From positions 5,332,001 to 5,396,000 of the forward strand of contig NZ_CP163525.1 in the NCBI RefSeq assembly GCF_041080655.1: DNA of 64,000 bases, given 5' to 3'. Every line of letters starts with the position of its first letter. The stretch's first letter is position 1. Under the pieces are notes generated by a model that saw only the letters and a program-made list of their open reading frames with translations, had not been told where the DNA came from and did no database searches. Made by a program: the position numbers and the translations under genes. This document shows, one piece after another, positions 38,758 through 47,648 of this stretch. This DNA comes from Streptomyces sp. CG4 (lineage in GTDB: Bacteria > Actinomycetota > Actinomycetes > Streptomycetales > Streptomycetaceae).

Positions 38758-41484
38758 TCAGTCCTCCGCCAGCTCCGCCACCCCCGTGATGCGGTGCAGG
38801 GGATAGGTGCGGACCTCGTCCGCCGTGTGGTCGTAGGCCGTGACGAAGCCGCCCTCCACCCGGACCGGGGCGATGACGCGCTGGCTGGCGGTGCCCTCGG
38901 CGTTGACGTAGCCGATCCAGAGGGACTCGCCGGTCAGGACGGCGGCCTGCATGGTGGCCAGGGTCTCGGCGGAGGACGTGCGGGGCAGGCCGCCCCCGGC
39001 CGGCGATGCGCCGCCGGGCGCGCTGCCGGACTCGCCGACGGGCCGGCGCGGGGTGGTGGCGGCCAGGTCGCCCGCGCGGATCGCGCGGATCGCCGCCGCG
39101 AGCAGTGTGGCGTCGGGCGCCGGCGGCCCGTCCGGGACCGGTTCGGGGGCACTGCGCGGCGGGGTGCGGTGGGCGTGCGCGCGGGCGATCAGGACGTCGC
39201 CCTCGGCGGACTCGGCGGCCGGTGCACAGCCCATCGCGCGCAGGCCCTCCAGCAGCGTGGCCGGGTCGGTCTGGGCCGCCAGCACGGTCGGGGCGAGGCG
39301 GCGCAGCCGCAGGGCGGCGGCGCGCTTGTCGGCCAGGATCTCGTTCAGCAGGGTGTCGTCGTCGCAGCGGACGTACGCCGAGGCCGCGCCGACCCGGAGG
39401 TGACCGTGCTTGCGGGCCACGTCGTCGATCAGATAGGCGAGCGGCTGCGGGACCGGGGTGCGGGAGTGCTCGGTGAGGAAGGCGTGCAGGTCGGCGGCGG
39501 TCCGGCCGGCGTCCAGGGCGCGCCGTACCGAGGCCGGGGTGAAGCGGTACACCGTCGCACCGCCCTTGGACTCGACGTCCGCGAGCACGCCCAGGAGATC
39601 GGCGAGCGGCCGCCGCAGCGGTCCGGGCGCCACCGCCGTCAGATCGGCCTGGATCAGTACGTGGTCCAGCGGTTCGGGCAGCAGCGGCGCCAGCAGCCGC
39701 CCGGCGGCGGCCGTCGCCACGGCCTGCTCGGCGGCGGAGAGCGGAGCGGGGACGGCGGCCGGCCGATGGTGATGGTGCACGGGCAACTTGTCACCCGGCC
39801 CGAGGGGCGCGGCGGACGGGCCCGCGCTCAGGCCGGCCGAGGAATGCGAGGAACCGGGGGAGGGGGAACGGGATGAGCGAGCGGACGACAGAGCGATGGC
39901 ACGGGTGTCGGGGGAGCCCGGGGTGGTCGAGGCGGCCAAGGTGGCAGAGGCGGCGCGCGATCCGGCGGGTGAGTCCGTACCCGTCGTCGGGGTGCCCAGC
40001 AGGGCCCGGCCGTGTTGCGACAGGGCGGCGCGGCCCGTGACGCCCAGCAGCTCGGCCTCGGACAGGGTCCAGCGGGCGAGCCGGGAGCGCAGGTCCTCCT
40101 CGCCGTCCCGTCGGGCATCGCGCTGGGGCCCGCGCAGCGGCCGTTCCCAGCGCAGCCGGGCCAGCAGCGACTCGGTGTCCGGGGCAGCGCCCGCCGGCAG
40201 TCCGGCCAGCAGGGTCAGCACCCGGTGCCGTACCTCGGGCGCGGCGGACCGGTCGAGTCCCGGACCCAGCGTGGACAACGTACGGTCCTTCGCGTCCCGC
40301 CCGCCGACCACTCCCGGTGTCCGGGTGGCCGCGAGCCAGGCCTCGGCGAGGTGGGCCCAGCGTTCGGCGGCGGGCCGCTCCAGCCACTCGTCGTAGGCGG
40401 GCGTGGCCGCGTACCGCTCGTCGGCCTCGCCGTCGGAGGCGATCAGGCCGGCCGCGTACGCCAGCTCCACCCAGAACGCGGCGACCGGCTCGGACACGTC
40501 CAGGGCGACGGCGGTCCGCTTCAGATCGCGCACGCTCAGACCGCCGGCCCGCAGCACCGCCGGGCCGCCCTCGTCCCAGTCCTTCAGCAGCTCCTCGACG
40601 GTGGCGAGCGCGGTGTACGCCTGCCCGGCCGCCGTCGCGTCCACCACCTGCGGGCTGTGCGTCGCGGCCGGTTCGACGGCGGGCGGCAGCGGCTCGGGCA
40701 CGCGGTGGGCGCGGCCCTCGCGCAGATGCAGCGCCACCTCGCGCGGCAGGACGACCGTGCCGGGCGTGGCCGGCAGCAGCAGACCGCGGTCCAGCAGCCA
40801 GCGCAGATGCGTGGCCGGATCCGCGGTGACCTGTCCGTACGGCGGCCCCCACATCAGCCGGGACAGCACCTCGCGGGCCGGCTCCGGGGCGCCGTCGAGC
40901 AGCTCGGCCATCGCCTTCCGGTCGGCGAACAGCCCGGTGAGCGCGGTCACGGCGGACACCGAGTCGTGTGTCGAGGGCAGCCCGGCCGTCGCGACGATCT
41001 CCTGGATGCGGCCCGGCGACATGCCCGCAGCGGCCTCCTGCACGCCGGGTCCGAGCCCGGTCGGGGAGGGGTGCTGCGGGGACGGCGCGAGGAGTTCGCG
41101 GGCCGTGCGCACCAGCCGCAGCCGCTCGTCGTCGCCCCACACCAGCGCCTGTTCGCGCAGGGTCGCGAGGGCCCGCGGCAGCGCGGCGACGACCGTCTGG
41201 TCCGCGGCGTCGCCCGCCATCAGCCCGAGCAGCGTGTCGTACGACGCCGGGTCCGGCGCCACGGCCAGCGCCTCCGCCGTCTGCAGCGCGAACCGGTCCA
41301 GCCGCTCCAGCGCGCGCAGCACCGAGGCGCGGGTGCCGGCGCGGGTGGCCAGCTGGGTGAGGTCGGTCGGTACGGGCGTGATGAGGTCGGGGCGGCTGCG
41401 CAGCAGCGCGGCCAGGGAAACGTCGTCCCGCGCGCGAAGTGCTTCCGCGAGGGAACGGGGGGCTGGGCGGGCCGCTTGGCTCAT
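38758..41484 (-). CDS. Helicase-associated protein (XPB/Ssl2-like C-terminal) with WYL-like domain
   Basis: 908 aa. N-terminal winged-helix-like parts (LTQLATRAGTRASVLRALERLDRFALQTAEAL) are followed by the conserved actinobacterial helicase C-terminal/XPB-associated region (HGHLRVGAASAYVRCDDDTLLNEILADKRAAALRLRRLAPTVLAAQTD). The C-terminal 60 residues look like a WYL domain (ESLWIGYVNAEGTASQRVIAPVRVEGGFVTAYDHTADEVRTYPLHRI). Residues about 500-580 are a low-complexity Ser/Pro/Ala linker. In the uninterrupted chromosome it would directly precede xpb, probably as one operon; the AICE now separates them. Start ATG at 41484. Confidence 0.8.
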   Translation of the reverse strand: MSQAARPAPRSLAEALRARDDVSLAALLRSRPDLITPVPTDLTQLATRAGTRASVLRALERLDRFALQTAEALAVAPDPASYDTLLGLMAGDAADQTVVAALPRALATLREQALVWGDDERLRLVRTARELLAPSPQHPSPTGLGPGVQEAAAGMSPGRIQEIVATAGLPSTHDSVSAVTALTGLFADRKAMAELLDGAPEPAREVLSRLMWGPPYGQVTADPATHLRWLLDRGLLLPATPGTVVLPREVALHLREGRAHRVPEPLPPAVEPAATHSPQVVDATAAGQAYTALATVEELLKDWDEGGPAVLRAGGLSVRDLKRTAVALDVSEPVAAFWVELAYAAGLIASDGEADERYAATPAYDEWLERPAAERWAHLAEAWLAATRTPGVVGGRDAKDRTLSTLGPGLDRSAAPEVRHRVLTLLAGLPAGAAPDTESLLARLRWERPLRGPQRDARRDGEEDLRSRLARWTLSEAELLGVTGRAALSQHGRALLGTPTTGTDSPAGSRAASATLAASTTPGSPDTRAIALSSARSSRSPSPGSSHSSAGLSAGPSAAPLGPGDKLPVHHHHRPAAVPAPLSAAEQAVATAAAGRLLAPLLPEPLDHVLIQADLTAVAPGPLRRPLADLLGVLADVESKGGATVYRFTPASVRRALDAGRTAADLHAFLTEHSRTPVPQPLAYLIDDVARKHGHLRVGAASAYVRCDDDTLLNEILADKRAAALRLRRLAPTVLAAQTDPATLLEGLRAMGCAPAAESAEGDVLIARAHAHRTPPRSAPEPVPDGPPAPDATLLAAAIRAIRAGDLAATTPRRPVGESGSAPGGASPAGGGLPRTSSAETLATMQAAVLTGESLWIGYVNAEGTASQRVIAPVRVEGGFVTAYDHTADEVRTYPLHRITGVAELAED

Positions 41485-41530
41485 CTGACCCACGGTAGCG
41501 GGTGAGCACGTTCCAGCCGAGTGGGCCGCG

Positions 41531-41580
41531 TTGGGGGTCTCCCCACGCGCGAGCGAAAGCGAAGCCGAGTGTGGGGGAGG
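41531..41580. repeat. Interspersed palindromic element (Streptomyces REP-like)
   Basis: TTGGGGGTCTCCCCAC at 41531-41546 and GTGGGGGAGG at 41571-41580 flank an inner palindrome rich in CGAGCGAAAGCG. A related unit with the same T/CTGGGGG...CCTCCC...TGGGGGAGG plan lies inside the sacsin-like gene at 54588-54626. Confidence 0.65.
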
Positions 41581-42240
41581 TCGGGCAGGGGCGGCGGGTG
41601 CCGGGGGCTGGGTGCCGGGGCCGGGTGTCAGGGCGGGGTCCGTGGGGGAGACGGGGGCAGAGGCGCGGGTGCCGGGGCCGGGGTGGGGGGGCGGCGGTGC
41701 CGAGGTTGGGGGTGGAGGGTGGCGGTGACGGGGTCGGGGTGGGATGCGGCGGAGACGGGGTCGGGGCGGAGTGCGGCGGAGACGGGGTCGGGGCGGAGTG
41801 CGGCGGAGACGGAGACGAGGTCGGGGCCCGGGGTGGAGGGCGACGGTGATGGGGGTCGGGGGCGGAAGGCGACGGTGACGGGGCCGGGGGCGGAGGGTGG
41901 CGGTGACGGGGCCGGGGCGGGGGGCGGCGGTGACGAGGGCGGGGGCGGGGTGCGGTGGAGACGGGGACCCGGGGCGGAGGATGGCGGTGACGGAGCCGGG
42001 GCGGGGTGCGGTGGAGACGAGGGCGGGGGCAGGGTGCGGTGGAGACGAGGTTGGTGGCGGCGGTGACGGGGGCTCGGGGTGGAGGGCGGCGGTGACGGGG
42101 GTCGGGGGCGGGGCGCGGCGGAGACAGAGGCCGGAGTGGAGGGCGGCGGCGACGGGGCCGGGGTGCGGCGGTGACGGAGACGGGGTCGGGGGCGGAGGGC
42201 GCGCGGTGGCGGTGACGGGGGCTCGGGGCAGAGGCGCGCG
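41581..42240. repeat. Purine-rich tandem repeat tract between genes
   Basis: About 660 bp made of variants of GGCGGTGACGGGG(T/C)CGGGG. A 27-bp unit is repeated exactly at 41745-41771 and 41772-41798, with more diverged copies to about 42240. All six frames are open in places because of the composition, but none looks like a protein. The upstream gene starts at 41484 and the next at 42329. Confidence 0.75.
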
Positions 42241-42328
42241 GTGGGGGTAACTCCGGCGCCGGGCGGGGGAGAAGAAGCGGTACCGTCCTCAGCGGGGTTT
42301 CATCACCGTCACCCCGGAGGGGTTTCCG

Positions 42329-43420
42329 TTGGGGATCGAGAGCGACCAGGTCGTCTACGAGTACCTGAGCCGTGTCGGAGACATCGCTCAGCAGCGGCAG
42401 CTGCCGTCGGGCACGCGGATGCGGCTCGTGACCGAGCTGCGCAACGAGATCGACCGGCACCGGGCCGAGGCGACCGCCGACAGCCCCGCCGCGGTCCGCC
42501 GCATCCTGGACCGCCTGGGCACTCCCGACGAGGTGGTCTCGGCGGCGGGCGGTACGTCGGGTACGTCGGGTACGTCCGGCGCGGGCTGGGGGGCGCAGTC
42601 GTCCGCCGCGGCCGTGCCCGTGCGGCCCGCGCCGCGCGAGCGAAGGCCGGAGCCGGCGGACGGAGACGGCGACGGGACGAAGGGCAGGGGCCTACGCGGA
42701 GTCGTCCCCCGTTCCTCCCGTTCCCCCCGCTCCTTCCCCCGCCCCCGCTCGCGCGCCGCCGAGGCCGAGCCCGCCGTCCCGCGCGACACCCCGTCCCCGC
42801 CGCACCTCGCCGCTGCGCACGAACTCGGGGACAGCGCCGTACAGCCCGACTGGTGGCGGGTGGCCGGCAACCCCTTCGGGGGCGCCGCCGAGACGACCGA
42901 CTCGGTGCCGGGGTTCGTCGGCGGTGTGGAGATCCCGGAACTGCTCAAGCGGCCGCCCAGGCCGACGGAGGAGACGGCGGGGCCGGGCCCGGAGAAGGCG
43001 GAAGCGGTCGAGGCCGAGCCCGAGCCCGAGCTCGAAGCCACGCCCGCCCGGCGTCGCCGCCGTCTGATGCCGCGTCCCGCCGCGGGCTGGACCAACCCGC
43101 TCCTGTTGCTGGCCGCCGCCGCGCTGGTGGCCGGGGCGGTGCTCGGGAACTGGTTCGCTCTGCTGCTCGGCTGGGTGATCGCCTACGGCTCCCGGCGGCT
43201 GACCCCCGCGGAGACCAAGCTGGCCGTCATGGTGCTGCCCGGCACCGCGATCGCCGCCGGACTGGTCTGGCTGTGGGGCCGCGACAACGGCCGCTGGGGC
43301 ACCCCCATCGCCCAGGGCCACATGAACGACGCGATCGCCGAGACGTGGCCCTGGGTGGTCCGAGGCGCGGCAGTGGCCTCGGCCCTGTACCTGGTCTGGC
43401 GCTCCCAACGCCGCAGGTAG
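42329..43420 (+). CDS. Conserved membrane protein with N-terminal HAAS-like helical domain
   Basis: 363 aa from a TTG at 42329, preceded by GGAGGGG. The N-terminal 70 residues (VVYEYLSRVGDIAQQRQLPSGTRMRLVTELRNEIDRHRAEATADSPAAVRRILDRLGTPDEVV) are the helical module found in HAAS/DUF1700-like proteins, often regulated by PadR. A long disordered linker leads to C-terminal membrane segments (NPLLLLAAAALVAGAVLGNWFALLLGWVIAYG, VMVLPGTAIAAGLVWLWG). The repeat G-T-S-G-T-S at about 72-82 comes from a GTACGTCGG repeat. Function unknown. Confidence 0.75.
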   Translation: MGIESDQVVYEYLSRVGDIAQQRQLPSGTRMRLVTELRNEIDRHRAEATADSPAAVRRILDRLGTPDEVVSAAGGTSGTSGTSGAGWGAQSSAAAVPVRPAPRERRPEPADGDGDGTKGRGLRGVVPRSSRSPRSFPRPRSRAAEAEPAVPRDTPSPPHLAAAHELGDSAVQPDWWRVAGNPFGGAAETTDSVPGFVGGVEIPELLKRPPRPTEETAGPGPEKAEAVEAEPEPELEATPARRRRRLMPRPAAGWTNPLLLLAAAALVAGAVLGNWFALLLGWVIAYGSRRLTPAETKLAVMVLPGTAIAAGLVWLWGRDNGRWGTPIAQGHMNDAIAETWPWVVRGAAVASALYLVWRSQRRR

Positions 43421-43490
43421 GCCCCGCCCCGGGCGGGTTTAGCTCGCCCGCAGCTACGGCGCGATGCAGCTACGGCGCCTGCACCCCCCC

Positions 43491-43520
43491 AGGGGCGCGG
43501 GGAACTGCGCGACCAGCCAC
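43491..43520. repeat. Interspersed 30-bp Streptomyces repeat, copy 1
   Basis: The 30 bases from AGGGGCGCGG to GACCAGCCAC are identical to 57234-57263. The copy follows a run of Cs that can pair with GGGG. It lies between the membrane protein and HAD genes, along with two direct copies of GCAGCTACGGCGC (43450, 43466) and of a CACCCGCACCCGGCAACG motif (43524-43565). Confidence 0.75.
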
Positions 43521-43619
43521 CACGCACCCGCACCCGGCAACGCACCCGCACCCGGCAACGCACCCCCACCCCCGGCGCCGCAAACCCGCCCGGCCGAACC
43601 GCCGGAGGCACCCGGCACA

Positions 43620-44246
43620 ATGGCCGATATGACTCTCACCGTCGGCTTCGACCTCGACATGACCCTGATCGACTCCCGGCCGGGGATCCACGCCTGCTAC
43701 GTGGCTCTGGCGGAGCGGACCGGGACGTACATCGACGCCGATCTGGCGGTGACCCGGCTCGGCCCGCCGCTCCTGGACGAACTGGCCTACTGGTTCCCGC
43801 AGGAGCAGCTCCCCGCGATGGTCGAGCTGTACCGGGAGATGTACCCGTCGATCGCCATCGCCGCGTCGCCCGCCATGGCAGGCGCACGGGAGGCGATAGC
43901 CGCGGTGGCCGCGGCCGGCGGCCGGACGATGGTGGTCACGGCGAAGTACGAGCCCAGCGCCAAGCTGCACCTGTCCCACGTCGGCATCGAGCCGGACGTG
44001 GTCGTGGGCGACCTGTGGGCCGAGCGGAAGGCGGAGGCGCTGCGCGAGTACGGCGCGGGCGTCTACGTCGGCGACCACGTCGGAGACGTACGCGGGGCCC
44101 GTACGGCCGGAGCGCTGTCGGTCGCCGTGGCGACCGGCCCCTGTCCCGCCGACGAACTGCGCGCCGCCGGAGCGGACGTCGTCCTCGATGACCTGTCCGC
44201 CTTCCCGGCCTGGCTGACCGGCTACCGGGCGGCGGCCCGCGCCTGA
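43620..44246 (+). CDS. HAD-superfamily hydrolase (phosphoglycolate-phosphatase-like)
   Basis: 208 aa. HAD motifs: I (VGFDLDMTLIDSR, catalytic Asp pair DxDxT), II (MVVTAKYEP, Thr), III Lys in LWAERKAEALREYG and IV (YVGDHVGDVRGA). The alpha-helical cap lies at about 20-85. Usually a phosphatase acting on a small phosphate ester. The ATG at 43620 with GGAGG 12 nt upstream is preferred; 43629 is an alternative. Cytosolic. Confidence 0.88.
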   Translation: MADMTLTVGFDLDMTLIDSRPGIHACYVALAERTGTYIDADLAVTRLGPPLLDELAYWFPQEQLPAMVELYREMYPSIAIAASPAMAGAREAIAAVAAAGGRTMVVTAKYEPSAKLHLSHVGIEPDVVVGDLWAERKAEALREYGAGVYVGDHVGDVRGARTAGALSVAVATGPCPADELRAAGADVVLDDLSAFPAWLTGYRAAARA

Positions 44247-44473
44247 CGGCGGCCCGAGGCGACCGAGCGCAGCACACCCGCGCCGGCCAGCAGGAAACCG
44301 ACACCCATGAGCATGCTCATGCAGTACATGTACGTCGGAAACGGCTTCGCGCCGAGGAACAGCGGTGTCACCGTGACGAGCGTGGCCACGGCGCCGACGA
44401 AGAAGACGATCGCACCGGCACGGATCAGTCGGTCACCGGGCGCGGCGGAATTCGTTTGGGTTTTGTCACGCAC
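44222..44473 (-). CDS. Small membrane protein with two transmembrane segments
   Basis: 83 aa from the GTG at 44473. Two hydrophobic helices (AGAIVFFVGAVATLVTVTPLFLG and TYMYCMSMLMGVGFLLAGAGVL) with a basic C-terminus. Conserved hypothetical layout in Streptomyces. Its 3' end overlaps the convergent HAD gene by 25 bp. Confidence 0.7.
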   Translation of the reverse strand: MRDKTQTNSAAPGDRLIRAGAIVFFVGAVATLVTVTPLFLGAKPFPTYMYCMSMLMGVGFLLAGAGVLRSVASGRRQARAAAR

Positions 44474-44648
44474 CGGACCAGGGTAGTTCCCAGCGCGAGA
44501 GAACAACCGGGGGACGTCTTGTCACCCGCCCCGAGACCATTACGCTTGGTAGCGGCGGGTCACGGTCGACCCGCTCTACTGCTATCAAGAGCACTTTCCG
44601 AGCAGCAGAAGCAGCAGCTCCCAACTAGTACGAGGACGAGGACAGACG

Positions 44649-45032
44649 GTGCCGACCGGGCGTGTCAAATGGTTCAACAGCGAGAAGGGCTTCGGCTTTC
44701 TCTCCCGCGACGACGGCGGTGACGTCTTCGTCCATTCCTCTGTTCTCCCCGCCGGAGTCGACCAACTCAAGCCGGGACAGCGCGTGGAGTTCGGCGTCGT
44801 GGCCGGTCAGCGCGGTGACCAGGCGCTGTCGGTGACCGTGCTGGACCCGGCCCCGTCGGTCGCCGCCGCCCAGCGCAAGAAGCCCGACGAGCTGGCCTCG
44901 ATCGTGCAGGATCTGACGACCCTCCTCGAGAACATCACGCCGATGCTCGAGAAGGGCCGCTACCCGGACAAGGCCTCCGGCAAGAAGATCGCCGGCCTGC
45001 TGCGGGCGGTCGCCGACCAGCTGGACGTGTAG
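44649..45032 (+). CDS. Cold-shock domain protein with C-terminal extension
   Basis: 127 aa from the GTG at 44649, with GAGGA upstream. The cold-shock domain (about 1-65) has both RNP motifs: KGFGFLSRD and DVFVHSSVL. It binds single-stranded nucleic acid as an RNA chaperone. Unlike the 67-aa Csp proteins, it has about 60 extra residues (QRKKPDELASIVQDLTTLLENITPMLEKGRYPDKASGKKIAGLLRAVADQLD), a helical tail typical of the longer actinobacterial form. Confidence 0.9.
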   Translation: MPTGRVKWFNSEKGFGFLSRDDGGDVFVHSSVLPAGVDQLKPGQRVEFGVVAGQRGDQALSVTVLDPAPSVAAAQRKKPDELASIVQDLTTLLENITPMLEKGRYPDKASGKKIAGLLRAVADQLDV

Positions 45033-45050
45033 CCGCAGGCAGCAAACCCG

Positions 45051-45899
45051 TCAAGGGAAAGCGAGCGCATCCGGGCCGAGGGGCGGCAGCAGCCCCTCGG
45101 CCGCCGCACGTGTGAGCAGCCCGCGGATCGCCGCGTAGCCGTCCTCGCCGAGGTCGGCGGTGAACTCGTTGACGTACAGCCCGATGTGCTGGTCGGTGAC
45201 GGCCGGGTCCATCTCCTGGGCGTGGGCCATGACATACGGCCGGGACACCTCGGGTTCGTCCCAGGCGGCCCGCACGGAGGCCCGGACGGCGTCGGCGAGC
45301 CGCGTCAGCGTGTCCGCGCCCAGCGAGCGCTTGGCGACGATCGCGCCGAGCGGGATGGGCAGTCCGGTGGTCCGCTCCCAGTGCTCGCCCATGTCGGCCA
45401 GCTTGTGCAGGCCGTAGTCCTGGTACGTGAACCGGGCCTCGTGGATGACCAGTCCGGCGTCCACCTTGCCGTCCCGCACGGCCGGCATGATCTCGTGGAA
45501 CGGCAGGACCACGATCTCGCCGACCCCGCCGGGGAGGGTGTCGGCCGCCCAGAGCCGGAAGAGCAGATACGCCGTCGACTTCTCGCTGGGCACCGCGACC
45601 GTACGGCCGGTCAGGTCGACCCCGGCCTCCCGTGTGAGCACCAGCGGCCCGCAGCCCCGCCCCAGCGCACCGCCGCACGGCAGCAGCGCGTACTCGCCGA
45701 GGATGTACGGCAGGACGGCGTACGACACCTTCAGCACGTCGAACTCACCGCGCTCGGCCATGCCGTTGGTGAGGTCGATGTCGGCGAAGGTCACGTCCAG
45801 CGCGGGGGCGCCGGGGACGCGGCCGTGGGCGAGGGCGTCGAAGACGAAGGTGTCGTTGGGGCAGGGCGAGTACGCGATCTGCAACGGTTCACTGGTCAT
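45051..45899 (-). CDS. mqnD: 1,4-dihydroxy-6-naphthoate synthase (MqnD)
   Basis: 282 aa. A periplasmic-binding-protein-like fold enzyme of the futalosine menaquinone pathway that converts cyclic dehypoxanthinyl futalosine to 1,4-dihydroxy-6-naphthoate. Landmarks: IAYSPCPNDTFVFDALAHGRVPG, FADIDLTNGMAERGEFDVLKVSYAVLPYIL, GCGPLV and VDAGLVIHEARFTYQDYGL. ATG at 45899, overlapping the end of mqnB by 11 bp. Confidence 0.92.
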   Translation of the reverse strand: MTSEPLQIAYSPCPNDTFVFDALAHGRVPGAPALDVTFADIDLTNGMAERGEFDVLKVSYAVLPYILGEYALLPCGGALGRGCGPLVLTREAGVDLTGRTVAVPSEKSTAYLLFRLWAADTLPGGVGEIVVLPFHEIMPAVRDGKVDAGLVIHEARFTYQDYGLHKLADMGEHWERTTGLPIPLGAIVAKRSLGADTLTRLADAVRASVRAAWDEPEVSRPYVMAHAQEMDPAVTDQHIGLYVNEFTADLGEDGYAAIRGLLTRAAAEGLLPPLGPDALAFP

Positions 45900-46635
45900 A
45901 CGGTGTCCAACTCTCCAATGCGGGCGCGAGCTTCCCGAAGGACTCGGTGAGGGCGGTGAGGGCGTCGCCGATGCGCCAGGCGGCGCGGTCGCGCGGGCCG
46001 ACCGGGTTGGAGACCGCGCGGATCTCCAGCACCGGCACCCCGTGCGCGGCGGCCGCCTCCGCCACCCCGAAGCCCTCCATGCCCTCGGCGAGCGCGCCGG
46101 GGTGCCGCTCGCGCAGGGCGGCGGCGCGGGCGGCGGTGCCGGTGACGGTGGAAACGGTGAGGATCGTGCCGGTACGGGAGCCGGTCGCCTCGGCGACGGC
46201 GCGCACGGCCGAGTCCGGCGGGCGGTGGGTGATGGTCCCGAAGCCCAGTTCGGTGACCGGGAGGAAGCCGTCGGCGGTCTCGGCGCCCAGGTCGGCGACG
46301 GTGATCGCGTCGGCGACGACGAGCGAGCCGACGGGCGCCCCGGGCTGGAAGCCGCCGCCGATCCCGGCGCAGACGACCAGGTCGTACGGGGCGCCGTCGA
46401 GGGCGGCGGCGGTCAGGGCACCGGCGGTGGAGGCGGCGGCGCGGGCCGGGCCGACGCCCGCGGCGAGCAGATCCCAGCCGCCGGCGGTACGGCTCAGCGG
46501 CGCGCCGGGCAGCCGTATCTCGGTCGCGGCGCCGGTGAACGCCCGTGCCACCGCGTCCCGTTCGGCCGGGACCGCGGTGGCGACGAGGATGCGTACGGAG
46601 GCCGTGGTCAGGCCTTCGTCAGCTTGAACGACCAC
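45889..46635 (-). CDS. mqnB: Futalosine hydrolase (MqnB)
   Basis: About 248 aa. A nucleoside-phosphorylase-like fold enzyme that removes hypoxanthine from futalosine (ILVATAVPAERDAV, AAGVGPARAAAST, VVCAGIGGGFQPGAPVGSLVVADAI, EGMEGFGVAEAAAAHGVPVLEIRAVSN). The start is unclear: no ATG/GTG/TTG lies near the usual M-R-I-L-V. The GTG at 46635 overlaps the upstream gene by 28 bp; a CTG at 46611 sits in a CTGA overlap with the upstream stop. Same operon as mqnD. Confidence 0.88.
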   Translation of the reverse strand: MVVQADEGLTTASVRILVATAVPAERDAVARAFTGAATEIRLPGAPLSRTAGGWDLLAAGVGPARAAASTAGALTAAALDGAPYDLVVCAGIGGGFQPGAPVGSLVVADAITVADLGAETADGFLPVTELGFGTITHRPPDSAVRAVAEATGSRTGTILTVSTVTGTAARAAALRERHPGALAEGMEGFGVAEAAAAHGVPVLEIRAVSNPVGPRDRAAWRIGDALTALTESFGKLAPALESWTPYDQ

Positions 46636-47105
46636 ATGCCCTGGTTGGACTTGTCGCCCATGCGGATCGTGACCGTGTTGGTGTCGCCCTGGGTGCCGTA
46701 CTGCTGGTTGAAGAACGCGCTGCCCGGGATGGTGCGGTAGGTCTTCTTGCTGACGTCGGTGAACTGCTGGCCGTTCACCAGGAGGACCCAGCCGGCGTCC
46801 GCGATCTTCGGGTCGACGCCGAAGCGGACCGTCTCGTCCTGGTCGACCTTGATCGACTTGGCCTTGCCGACGTTCTTGACGCAGTTCGTCAGCGACTTGG
46901 CGTCCAGCGCGTTGCCGTCGTTGTAGCACATGGCCTCGGAGTTGACCGAGCCCGTGCCGACGGTGACCGTCGCGACGGGCGACGGCTTCTCGCAGGCCGT
47001 GAGGGCGAGCAGTCCGGCGGTAACGGCGCCGGCGGCGGCGACGGCGCGGCGGCGTCGCACAGCGCGTGGTACATCAGCGGCTTCGCCGCGGGGCAGCGTG
47101 GTCAT
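46608..47105 (-). CDS. DUF2771 lipoprotein
   Basis: 165 aa. Signal peptide with lipobox L-T-A-C (AGAVTAGLLALTAC, Cys about 38). The mature part (VNSEAMCYNDGNALDAKSLTNCVKNVGKAKSIKVDQDETVRFGVDPKIADAGWVLLVNGQQFTDVSKKTYRTIPGSAFFNQQYG) matches DUF2771, a beta-rich actinobacterial family of unknown function that sits next to the futalosine genes in Streptomyces. It is anchored outside the membrane and coupled to mqnB. Confidence 0.85.
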   Translation of the reverse strand: MTTLPRGEAADVPRAVRRRRAVAAAGAVTAGLLALTACEKPSPVATVTVGTGSVNSEAMCYNDGNALDAKSLTNCVKNVGKAKSIKVDQDETVRFGVDPKIADAGWVLLVNGQQFTDVSKKTYRTIPGSAFFNQQYGTQGDTNTVTIRMGDKSNQGMWSFKLTKA

Positions 47106-47161
47106 GGCGGAAGGCTATCGGGCGCCCGGACCCCTCCCCCCACGTGGGGTGCGGCGTGCCT

Positions 47162-47216
47162 GGTTCGTTACGCCAGCCGTGCCCACCACCGGGAAAACGT
47201 GTCCGGTTCGTTACGC
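47162..47216. repeat. 13-bp direct repeat GGTTCGTTACGCC
   Basis: Copies at 47162-47174 and 47204-47216, 42 bp apart, in the intergenic region upstream of the DUF2771 gene. Confidence 0.6.
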
Positions 47217-47289
47217 CGGGCCAGGTCAGACCGCTACCGGACCGACCGGGCCCCGGGACGCGCTGGCTGGCCGCGGTGTCCGGGCCGAC

Positions 47290-47640
47290 CTCGGAACTCG
47301 CCGGCCGGGCTCTGGTGTCCTGGTCGGCCCCGGAACTCCGGAAACGTCAGGCCACGCGAGGCCGGGCGCGGCCCTGGTGTCCCCGCCGGCCTCGGGACTC
47401 GCCGGCTGGCTCTGGTGTCCTGGTCGGCCCCGGAACTCCGGGAACGCCAGGCCACGCGGGGCCGGGCGCGGCCCTGGTGTCCCCGTCGGCCTCGGGACTC
47501 GCCGGCTTGGTCCCGGAGTCCCGGCCGGCTTCGGAACTCGCCGCCCGGCCGCGGTGTCCGGGCCAGCCTCGGAACTCGCCGGCCGGGCCCCAGTGTCCTG
47601 GCCGGCCCCGGAACTCCGGGAACGTCAGGCCGCGCGAGGG
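47290..47640. repeat. Tandem repeat array with 100-bp and 39-bp units
   Basis: Two long units of 101 and 100 bp (47290-47390 and 47391-47490) differ at few positions. Three 38-39-bp units beginning CTCGG(A/G)ACTCGCCG follow at 47491, 47530 and 47568, then a partial long unit that runs up to the stop of the MFS gene at 47649. Non-coding. Confidence 0.8.
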
Positions 47641-47648
47641 CGGGAACG

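Noticed and set aside
39791..42460. Long open frame of 889 codons on the reverse strand over the helicase-associated gene and the repeat tract
   Set aside because: It is in the shadow frame of a real gene and then of a G-rich tandem repeat; the product is Pro/Arg/His low complexity with no homology-like features.
43560..43630. CRISPR-like short repeats upstream of the HAD gene
   Set aside because: Only two or three tandem copies of a CACCCGCACCCGGCAACG motif with no spacers and no cas genes in the window.
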